DNA of 64,000 bases from Streptomyces guryensis (GTDB lineage: Bacteria > Actinomycetota > Actinomycetes > Streptomycetales > Streptomycetaceae), in contig NZ_JAJSBI010000027.1 of NCBI RefSeq assembly GCF_021261325.1, positions 62,001-126,000 on the forward strand. The letters run 5' to 3'. Every line of letters begins with the position of its first letter. The stretch's first letter is position 1. Both the position numbers and the translations under genes were made by a program. Under the pieces are notes generated by a model. The model worked only from the letters and a program-made list of their open reading frames with translations. It did no database searches and had not been told where the DNA came from. This document shows, piece by piece, positions 43,469-52,261 of this stretch.

Positions 43469-44356
43469 TCAGCGCTCCAGCAGCATCCGCTGCAACTCCC
43501 GAGCCGCCCGTGGCGGAGCCACATCGCTGCGGTGGGCCAGCGCGATCGTGCGGTGCAGGCCTGGGCGGGCCAGCGGGGTGACCCGTAGTCCCCGCCCGGA
43601 CCGCGTCGCGACCATGCGGGGTACGACGGCCACCCCGAGACCCGCCCGCACGAAGCCCAGCACCGCGTCCATCTCACCGCCCTCCACCGCGAAGTCCGGC
43701 TCGAAGCCCTCGGCACGGCATGCGGCCACGGTCAGTTCGCGCAGGTCGTAGCCGTGCCGGAACATCACCAGGGGTTCGCTCTCCAGGTCGGCGATGCGTA
43801 CCGTGCGCCGGCCCGGACCGGCGGGCGCGGGAGACTCCGGGGACGACACCACCACCAGGTCCTCGCGCAGCAGCTCCACCGTGGTGAGCGCCGGGGACGG
43901 CGTCGGCAGCGGCAGCACGACCAGGGCGAGGTCGAGGGCGCCGCGGGCGAGTTCCCGTACGAGATCGTGGGAGCCGCCTTCCTCGATCAGCAGCCGGATG
44001 CCGGGATAGCGGTCGTGGAAGGCGCGCAGTACGTCGGGCAGCAGGCCCGTGCACAGGCTCGGGGTCGCGCCGAGGCGGACCCGGCCGCTGCGCAGCTGCA
44101 CCAGCTCCTGCACCTCGTGCCGGGCCGTGTCCGCGTCGGCCAGGATGCGCCGGGCCAGCGGCAGCAGCGCCTCGCCCGCGTCGGTGAGGGTGATGTTGCC
44201 GCGCGCCCGCAGGAACAGATCGGCCCCCAGCTCCCGCTCCAGCGCCTTGATCTGCTGGGACAGGGAGGGCTGCGCGACATGGACCAGGTCCGCGGCCCGG
44301 GTGAAGTGCCGCGTCTCGGCGACCGCCACGAAGTACTGGAGCTGCTGGAACTGCAT
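43469..44356 (-). CDS. LysR family transcriptional regulator
   Basis: 295 aa from MQFQQLQYFVAVAETRHFTR, the usual LysR start. The longer frame to 44398 would run through the operator. Helix-turn-helix: AADLVHVAQPSLSQQIKALE. The effector domain has RVRLGATPSLCTGLLPDVLR and GFVRAGLGVAVVPRMVATR. An AGGAGG abuts the ATG. It is divergent from sdhCAB, and a T-N11-A type site at 44366-44380 lies between them, so it likely controls this succinate dehydrogenase and itself. Confidence 0.88.
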   Translation of the reverse strand: MQFQQLQYFVAVAETRHFTRAADLVHVAQPSLSQQIKALERELGADLFLRARGNITLTDAGEALLPLARRILADADTARHEVQELVQLRSGRVRLGATPSLCTGLLPDVLRAFHDRYPGIRLLIEEGGSHDLVRELARGALDLALVVLPLPTPSPALTTVELLREDLVVVSSPESPAPAGPGRRTVRIADLESEPLVMFRHGYDLRELTVAACRAEGFEPDFAVEGGEMDAVLGFVRAGLGVAVVPRMVATRSGRGLRVTPLARPGLHRTIALAHRSDVAPPRAARELQRMLLER

Positions 44357-44365
44357 CCTCCTACG

Positions 44366-44432
44366 ATAGCCGCCAACTATGGAATCAAGCCGGACCATGT
44401 CTTGGACCGATCGGGGCCTTCGGCCCTAGCGT
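44366..44432. promoter_or_regulatory. LysR box and candidate sdhC -10 element
   Basis: ATAG-CCGCCAA-CTAT (44366-44380) is a LysR-type dyad. TAGCGT (44427-44432) fits a -10 and is 8 bases from the sdhC ATG, which has no Shine-Dalgarno site, so a leaderless transcript is likely. The dyad centre would then lie near -68, the standard LysR recognition position. Confidence 0.6.
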
Positions 44433-44440
44433 CTTGACCC

Positions 44441-45148
44441 ATGGCTCTGGCAACGCGGACTGACCGACGGCCGTCCATGGCGCGCACCGTGTGGGACAGC
44501 TCCGTCGGCAAGAAGACGGTGATGGCCGTCAGCGGCGTGATCATGCTGCTGTACCTGGTCGTCCACATGATCGGCAACCTGAAGATCTACTTCGGGGCGG
44601 GCGAGTTCAACCACTACGCCCACTGGCTGCGCACCATCGGCGAACCCTTCATGCACTACGAGTGGACGCTCTGGCTGATCCGCGTCGTGCTCGTGGTCGC
44701 GGTCGTCGCCCACGCCACGTCCGCCTACCAGCTCAGCCGCCGTGACATCAAGGCACGGCCGAGCAAGTACGTGCACAAGAAGGCGAAGGCCGGCTACGCG
44801 ACGCGCACCATGCGCTGGGGCGGGATCATCCTCGGCCTGTTCATCGTCTGGCACATCCTGGACCTGACGACCGGCACCGTGCACCCGGGCGGCTTCCAGG
44901 AGGGCCACCCGTACCAGAACGTCGTGGACACCTTCTCCACCTGGTACGGCAACGTGATCTACATCGTCGCGATGCTCGCCCTCGGCCTGCACATCCAGCA
45001 CGGCTTCTGGAGCGCCGCCCAGACCCTCGGCGTCGGCAGCCGCACCCGCGACCGCGCCCTGAAGACCATCGGCAACGTCCTCGCACTGCTGCTCACGGCC
45101 GGCTTCATCGCCGTACCGGTGGGCGTCATGACCGGAGTGGTGAGCTGA
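44441..45148 (+). CDS. sdhC: Succinate dehydrogenase cytochrome b subunit (b558 type)
   Basis: 235 aa with five helices, including KTVMAVSGVIMLLYLVVHMI, WTLWLIRVVLVVAVVAHATS, WGGIILGLFIVWHILDL and NVIYIVAMLALGLHIQHGFW. The His residues in helices (VVHMIGN, VVAHATSAY, VWHILDL, LHIQHGF) can bind two haems. This single large anchor replaces SdhC plus SdhD in b558-type complexes. It is first in sdhCAB. Leaderless translation is likely (no ribosome site, -10 eight bases before ATG). Confidence 0.9.
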   Translation: MALATRTDRRPSMARTVWDSSVGKKTVMAVSGVIMLLYLVVHMIGNLKIYFGAGEFNHYAHWLRTIGEPFMHYEWTLWLIRVVLVVAVVAHATSAYQLSRRDIKARPSKYVHKKAKAGYATRTMRWGGIILGLFIVWHILDLTTGTVHPGGFQEGHPYQNVVDTFSTWYGNVIYIVAMLALGLHIQHGFWSAAQTLGVGSRTRDRALKTIGNVLALLLTAGFIAVPVGVMTGVVS

Positions 45149-45149
45149 C

Positions 45150-47095
<1,946 letters not shown>

Positions 47096-47099
<4 letters not shown>

Positions 47100-47845
47100 A
47101 GCTCACCCTGCGCGTCTGGCGGCAGCAGAACGCCGACGCCGAAGGCGCCATGTCCACATACGAGGTGGACGGCATCTCCTCCGACATGTCGTTCCTGGAG
47201 ATGCTCGACACCCTCAACGAGGAGCTCATCCTGCGCGGTGAGGACCCCGTCGCCTTCGACCACGACTGCCGCGAGGGCATCTGCGGCGCGTGTTCGCTCG
47301 TCATCAACGGCGACGCGCACGGCCCCGAGCGCACCACCACCTGCCAGCTGCACATGCGGTCCTTCCAGGACGGCGACACGATCGACATCGAGCCCTGGCG
47401 CGCCTCCGCCTTCCCGGTGATCAAGGACCTGGTGGTGGACCGGTCGGCGTTCGACCGGATCATCCAGGCCGGCGGCTACATCACCGCCCCGACCGGCTCG
47501 GCACCCGACGCCCACGCCACCCCCGTACCGAAGCCGGACGCAGATTTCGCCTTCGAACACGCCGAGTGCATCGGCTGCGGGGCCTGCGTGGCGGCCTGCC
47601 CGAACGGCGCGGCGATGCTCTTCACCTCCGCCAAGATCAACCACCTGAACGTGCTGCCGCAGGGCGCACCGGAACGCGAGACCCGGGTGCTGGACATGGT
47701 GGCGCAGATGGACGAAGAGGGCTTCGGCGGCTGCACGTTGACCGGGGAGTGCGCCACCGCCTGCCCGAAGGGCATTCCGCTGGTGTCCATCACGAGCATG
47801 AACAAGGAATGGCTGCGGGCCACTCGCAAGGTGGCGAAGCGGTAG
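47096..47845 (+). CDS. sdhB: Succinate dehydrogenase iron-sulfur subunit
   Basis: 249 aa. [2Fe-2S] ligands are Cys58, Cys63, Cys66 and Cys83 (DCREGICGACSL ... TTTCQLHM). [4Fe-4S] ligands are Cys158, Cys161, Cys164 with Cys223. The [3Fe-4S] site uses Cys168, Cys213 and Cys219 (CTLTGECATACPKGIP). It passes electrons from SdhA to the b-type cytochrome and menaquinone. Its ATG overlaps the sdhA stop, and a terminator hairpin follows. Confidence 0.93.
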
Positions 47846-47882
47846 CGCCACCACAAGCGTTCGCCGTCATGCGCGGACGGGC

Positions 47883-47910
47883 GGGGCCGGGAGTGGTGCT
47901 CCCCGGCCCC
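47883..47910 (+). terminator. Terminator of the sdhCAB operon
   Basis: GGGGCCGGGAG / CTCCCCGGCCCC with a loop of 5 and one bulged base, 37 bp past the sdhB stop. Confidence 0.7.
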
Positions 47911-48094
47911 GTCTCGCTTGTCACGCCCGTACTGCTCGGCATGCCCGGCCTGAGCGAGCCGTTCAACAAGCTCACACCCGCTCTCTCTGCGCCTGTCACG
48001 CCAAGGTCAGCCGGCATCGGAAGAACAGGGGCGGGAGATCGCACGTCCCCGTCTGCTCCCGCTCCGCCGAACGGCCCGCGACCAGGAGAGAGCC

Positions 48095-48865
48095 ATGACC
48101 GGCGTCACCACCCTCGACCGTCCCCCGAAGCCCGCCGCACCCACCCGCTACACCGTGTCCCTCGCCCGCGACGAGGCCGACGTGCGCGCCGCGCAGCGGC
48201 TGCGGTACGAAGTCTTCGCCGGTGAGATGGGCGCCCTGCTGGCCACCCCGCAGCCCGGCCACGACATCGACGCCTTCGACGCCTACTGCGACCATCTGCT
48301 GGTACGCGAGGAGATCACCGGCCAGGTCGTCGGCACCTACCGGCTGCTGCCGCCGGAGCGTGCCGCGGTGGCCGGACGCCTGTACTCCGAGGTCGAGTTC
48401 GACCTGACGGCGCTCGACCCGATACGCCCCGGACTGGTCGAGGTCGGCCGTTCCTGCGTGCACCCCGGCCACCGCGACGGCGCCGTCATCAGCCTCATCT
48501 GGGCCGGCATCGCCCGCTACATGGTGGACCGCGGCCACGAGTGGCTGGCCGGCTGCTGCTCCATCCCGCTCGCCGACGGCGGCGCGCTCGCCTCCGCCAC
48601 CTGGGAGAAGGTCCGGGGCAAGAACCTGGCCCCGGAGGAGTACCGCGTACGGCCGCTGCTGCCCTGGGTCCCGGACGCCGCCGCGCCGGCCGCCGGCACC
48701 GAACTGCCCGCCCTGCTGCGCGGCTACCTCCGCCTCGGCGCCTGGGTGTGCGCCCAGCCTGCCCACGACCCGGACTTCGGGGTCGCCGACCTGTACGTGC
48801 TGCTGTCGATGCGCCGGGTCAACCCGCGCTACCTGCGGCACTTCCTCTCCCTCGTGCCCGCCTGA
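48095..48865 (+). CDS. OlsB-like N-acyltransferase (ornithine lipid synthesis)
   Basis: 256 aa with an AGGAGA site before the ATG. GNAT fold of the Acetyltransf_5/OlsB group: AAQRLRYEVFAGEMGALLAT, CDHLLVREEITGQVVGTYRL, PGLVEVGRSCVHPGHRDGAV and LADGGALASATW. OlsB moves a 3-hydroxyacyl chain from ACP to the alpha-amine of ornithine, giving lyso-ornithine lipid. The next gene is a PlsC-type acyltransferase overlapping by one base, the usual partner (OlsA). The substrate amine could differ. Confidence 0.83.
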   Translation: MTGVTTLDRPPKPAAPTRYTVSLARDEADVRAAQRLRYEVFAGEMGALLATPQPGHDIDAFDAYCDHLLVREEITGQVVGTYRLLPPERAAVAGRLYSEVEFDLTALDPIRPGLVEVGRSCVHPGHRDGAVISLIWAGIARYMVDRGHEWLAGCCSIPLADGGALASATWEKVRGKNLAPEEYRVRPLLPWVPDAAAPAAGTELPALLRGYLRLGAWVCAQPAHDPDFGVADLYVLLSMRRVNPRYLRHFLSLVPA

Positions 48866-49674
48866 TGAGCGTCTGGCAGCCCAGCGCGCCCTGTACCCCG
48901 CGGGCGTGCATCGAGCCGACGGGGTCCGCCACGGCCGTACCGCGTGCCGTGCTGCGGATGGCGGCGGTCGTGGTCCTGATGCTCGTCGGGATCATGCTGC
49001 TGCCGCTCGGCGGGCGGATCCCCGCCGAGCTGGTGAAGCGGTGGTGCCGGTGGATCGTGCGGGCCGCGGGGGTCCAGGTCCGTATCACCGGCACCGCCGC
49101 GCCCACCGGCGGACTGCTCCTGGCCGCCAACCACATCTCCTGGCTGGACATCCCGCTGCTCGCCGCGGTCCGCCCGGCCCGCATGCTGGCCAAGTCCGAC
49201 ATCCGGGGCTGGCCCGTCGCCGGCTGGCTGACGGCGAGCAGTGGGGCGCTGTTCATCGACCGGGAACGGCTGCGCGCACTCCCGGAGACGGTCGCCCGCA
49301 TCGCGGACGCCCTGCGCGACGGGCACGCCGTGGCCGTCTTCCCCGAGGGCAGCACCTGGTGCGGACGCGCCCAGGGCAACTTCCGCCGCGCGGTCTTCCA
49401 GGCCGCCCTCGACGCGGACGTTCCCGTACAGCCGGTCCGTCTGCGCTACCGGATCGCCGGGGGCACGGCCAGCACGGCACCCGCCTTCATCGGCGACGAC
49501 TCGCTGCTGGCCTCGGTATGGCGGGTGGTGTCGGCGCGAGGAATCGTGGCCGAGGTCGACGTACGGGACGCCCTCGCGCCCGGCAGCCACCCGGACCGGC
49601 GCTCACTCGCCCGAGCCGCCCAGCCGGGGGCGACGGCCCAAGCAGACTGGATCCACGCCGCGTTGGTGGCGTAG
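48865..49674 (+). CDS. OlsA/PlsC-like 1-acyl acyltransferase
   Basis: 269 aa. One N-terminal membrane helix (MAAVVVLMLVGIMLLPLGG), then the PlsC motifs NHISWLD (catalytic H-x4-D), ALFIDRERLRALPETV and FPEGSTW. It should add a second acyl chain to lyso-ornithine lipid made by the preceding gene. The stop/start fusion TGATG couples the two. Phosphatidate synthesis is an alternative, but the pairing favours ornithine lipid. Confidence 0.84.
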   Translation: MSVWQPSAPCTPRACIEPTGSATAVPRAVLRMAAVVVLMLVGIMLLPLGGRIPAELVKRWCRWIVRAAGVQVRITGTAAPTGGLLLAANHISWLDIPLLAAVRPARMLAKSDIRGWPVAGWLTASSGALFIDRERLRALPETVARIADALRDGHAVAVFPEGSTWCGRAQGNFRRAVFQAALDADVPVQPVRLRYRIAGGTASTAPAFIGDDSLLASVWRVVSARGIVAEVDVRDALAPGSHPDRRSLARAAQPGATAQADWIHAALVA

Positions 49675-49702
49675 CCGCCCGGCCCGTCCCGCAGCGCCCG
49701 GA

Positions 49703-50269
49703 TCAGGAGGCGGCCCCCGTGGCCTCCGCGGCCTCGGTGGCCTCCGCGGCCTCGGTGGCCAGGCGGGGGACGGCGACATCGACCGGCTGCTCGAAGAGCT
49801 CCGCGGCCGACTTCCGTTCGCACGTCGGATCCGTGCCCCGCCACAGGTGGGTGAGCAGGAGCCGGGCGGCGCCCGCCTGGCGGGGGTACCGGCCGGCCGG
49901 CCGTGCGGTCAGCAGGCAGGGCGCGTCGGCGCCCGCCAGCACGAAGTGCGGCAGAAGCCAGGTCTCGGCGGTGAACGGTCCCACGGCGAAACGGTCGCCG
50001 GCGGCGAACCCGTGCACGCGGTACGCCGCCGCGAGCATGCGCGGTCGCTCAGCCCGCGGGCCCGGAGCAACGGTTCGAGGCCGGCGCAGTGGTCGGGGTG
50101 CCAGTGGCTGACCAGCACGGCGTCGACCGCGTCGAGGGCGTGGTGCGGCGGCAGGCGGAGCAGGGAGGCGTAGCCGGGATCCACCAGCAGACGGAACCCG
50201 TCGTTACGCGACGCCCTGAAGGCCAGAGAGGCGATGCCGGGAAAACCGGAAGACGCGTCCCACGCCCCC
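49703..50269 (-). pseudogene. Metallo-beta-lactamase fold hydrolase, truncated and frameshifted
   Basis: One frame has SGFPGIASLAFRASRNDGFRLL, then AVDAVLVSHWHPDHCAGLEP with the H-x-H-x-D-H metal motif, up to about 50040. Another frame then gives RFAVGPFTAETWLLPHFVLA and RQAGAARLLLTHLWRGTDPT, the C-terminal part with its metal His. The N-terminal strand and start are missing, and the middle Asp-ligand segment (T-G-D-T) is also absent. Both frame and internal deletions are needed, so this is a dead gene. Confidence 0.7.
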
Positions 50270-50272
50270 TGT

Positions 50273-50278
50273 TAGCGT
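50273..50278 (+). promoter_or_regulatory. Candidate -10 element for the leader ORF
   Basis: TAGCGT lies 7 bases before the ATG at 50286. The same hexamer stands before sdhC. No -35 is recognised. The spacing suggests a leaderless start on the ATG. Confidence 0.4.
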
Positions 50279-50285
50279 TCCCTCC

Positions 50286-50357
50286 ATGAAGGTCAGGCAC
50301 TGTCGTACCCACACCGCAGCCGCGCGAGCGACCAGCTCCCCGGCTGCCGACGCCTGA
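50286..50357 (+). CDS. Short alanine-rich leader peptide candidate
   Basis: 23 codons, MKVRHCRTHTAAARA then TSSPAADA, with seven Ala (a run of three at 11-13). There is no Shine-Dalgarno site, and a -10-like TAGCGT sits 7 bases upstream, so leaderless translation is plausible. It ends 131 bp before the AlaRS-like gene on the same strand. Leader peptides rich in the cognate amino acid are classic attenuator sensors. It also has one Cys, like other short Streptomyces leader peptides, and could be one of those instead. Confidence 0.4.
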   Translation: MKVRHCRTHTAAARATSSPAADA

Positions 50358-50488
50358 CCCCTCCACCTCTCCCCGGCGGCCGGAAACGGATCGCCGGGAT
50401 CCGGTTCCACCCCTCCGCGCAGTCTCACAGGTGCGCGGGCGCTGCTCCGGCGGTCCGTTCCGGTCCCCACGACCTGAAGGAACACGCC

Positions 50489-51670
50489 ATGAGCACCACC
50501 CTGAACACCGAACAGACCCTGCGGACGTTCACCGACTTCTACCGTGACCGCGGGCACCAGCTCATCACCGGCAGCTCCCTCCTGCCGCCGCCCTCGGACC
50601 CGGTGCTGTTCACCACCTCCGGGATGCACCCCCTCACGCCCTACCTCCAGGGCCGTCCCCATCCCCAGGGACGGCGCCTGGTCAACGTCCAGCGCTGCCT
50701 GCGCACCACCGACCTCGACGAGATCGGCGACCCCACCCATCTGACGGTCTTCGAGATGCTCGGCTCGTGGTCGCTCGGCGACTACGGCCACCCACAGAGC
50801 CTGCGGTGGGGGTACGAGCTGCTGCGCGACGGGTTCGGCATCCCGCGTGAGCGGTTGCACGTCACGGCCTTCGGCGGCGACGACCAGATCGGCCCCGACA
50901 CCGAATCGCAGCGCACCTGGCAGGAGCTGGGGCTGCCAGTGGAGCTCACCGACGACGAGAACTGGTGGTCCAACGGCCCGGTCGGCCCCTGCGGCCCCGA
51001 CTCGGAGATCTTCGTCTGGACCGGCGGCCCCGGCACCCCGCCCCGGGGCACCCCCACCACCGACCCCCGCTGGGTGGAGATCTGGAACCACGTCAACATG
51101 CGCTACCGCCGCAACGAGGACGGCACCCTCGAACCCCTGCCGCAGCCCGCCATCGACACGGGCATGGGCCTGGAACGGCTGACGACCGTCCTGCAAGGCC
51201 ACCGTTCGGTCTACGACACGGACCTGTTCGAACCGTGGACGCGACTGCTCCCGCCGCTGTGGGACCTGGACGGGCCCTCGACCCGTCTCGTCTGCGACCA
51301 CCTGCGCTCGAGCATCGTCGTACTCGGCGACGGCGTACGCCCGTCCAACACCGGTCGCGGCCATGTACTGCGCCGCCTGATCCGCCGCCTCCTCACCACT
51401 CTGCGCCGCGACGACCCCTCACACACCCTGACCGACCTGCCCCTGGAACTCGTGGACCACACCCTGGACCACTTCCACCAGCCCTGCCGGACCGACACCG
51501 TCCGCGAGGTCCTCCTGCACGAGGAGCACCGCTTCACCAAGCTCCTCGAACGCGGCCGACGCATCCTCTCCCGCCCGGAGTTCAAAGGCCCGCTGAGCGA
51601 GGAGGACTACCACTACCTCCACGACACCCACGGCCTGCCCCGCGACCTGGTGGCCGGTCTGCTCGGGTGA
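50489..51670 (+). CDS. Alanyl-tRNA synthetase-like protein, catalytic domain only
   Basis: 393 aa against about 890 for full AlaRS. Class II motifs are kept: SSLLPPPSDPVLFTTSGMHP, HLTVFEMLGSWSLGDYGH (AlaRS motif 2), AIDTGMGLERLTTVLQG and NTGRGHVLRRLIRRLL. It ends after LHDTHGLPRDLVAGLLG, where full AlaRS enters its editing and C-Ala domains. It could therefore activate alanine and perhaps charge tRNA without editing, or load alanine on another carrier. The main alaS must be elsewhere. A short Ala-rich ORF precedes it. Confidence 0.8.
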   Translation: MSTTLNTEQTLRTFTDFYRDRGHQLITGSSLLPPPSDPVLFTTSGMHPLTPYLQGRPHPQGRRLVNVQRCLRTTDLDEIGDPTHLTVFEMLGSWSLGDYGHPQSLRWGYELLRDGFGIPRERLHVTAFGGDDQIGPDTESQRTWQELGLPVELTDDENWWSNGPVGPCGPDSEIFVWTGGPGTPPRGTPTTDPRWVEIWNHVNMRYRRNEDGTLEPLPQPAIDTGMGLERLTTVLQGHRSVYDTDLFEPWTRLLPPLWDLDGPSTRLVCDHLRSSIVVLGDGVRPSNTGRGHVLRRLIRRLLTTLRRDDPSHTLTDLPLELVDHTLDHFHQPCRTDTVREVLLHEEHRFTKLLERGRRILSRPEFKGPLSEEDYHYLHDTHGLPRDLVAGLLG

Positions 51671-51706
51671 AATCCTTCGGTCTCGCCTGCGCTGTACCGT
51701 GCCCGC

Positions 51707-52225
51707 ATGCAGCGGATCTTGGTGGTGGGTGTCACGGGTGCGGGCAAGTCCACGCTCGCGCGGGCCGTGAGCGAGCGTCTAGACGTCCCCTGCCACGAGC
51801 TGGACGCCCTGTATTTCGTCGGCCCGGACTGGGCTGTCAACGACAGGCTGGCCGAGGCGGTGGCACGCGTCACGGCCGAACCCCGCTGGATCATCGACAG
51901 CATCGGCTACCCGGAGGTCCGTGACCTGCTCTGGGAGCAGGCCGACACCGTACTCTGGCTGGACTACGGCAGGCGTGTCGTGATGCCTCGCGTGCTGCGC
52001 CGTTCCCTGCGGCGCACGGTCACCCGCGAACGGGTCTTCGGCGGCAACAGGGAGACCTGGGCGGGCTGGCTCAGCAGGGGACACCCGGTGTGGTGGGCCT
52101 GGTCCCAGCACACCGGCCGCCGCCGCGAGATCGCACGGCGTACGAGCGATCCCCGCTTCGCGCCCCTCCGCACCGTCCGGTTCCCGCACCCCGACGACAC
52201 CGCCGCCTGGTTGGCATCCCTGTGA
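51707..52225 (+). CDS. P-loop NTPase, adenylate kinase/FlaR-like
   Basis: 172 aa. Walker A ILVVGVTGAGKSTLARAVSE (8-16), then VPCHELDALYFVGPDWAVND, a hydrophobic Walker B-like WIIDSIGYPE and a basic lid (RVLRRSLRRTVTRERVFGGN ETW). This pattern is that of small kinases annotated as topology-modulation (FlaR-like) proteins. The substrate is unknown. It lies 36 bp after the AlaRS-like gene and may be cotranscribed. It is convergent with the UvrA gene. Confidence 0.8.
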   Translation: MQRILVVGVTGAGKSTLARAVSERLDVPCHELDALYFVGPDWAVNDRLAEAVARVTAEPRWIIDSIGYPEVRDLLWEQADTVLWLDYGRRVVMPRVLRRSLRRTVTRERVFGGNRETWAGWLSRGHPVWWAWSQHTGRRREIARRTSDPRFAPLRTVRFPHPDDTAAWLASL

Positions 52226-52261
52226 CGCCGGCAGCGGCTTCGTCGTACCCGGCGCCTGCGC

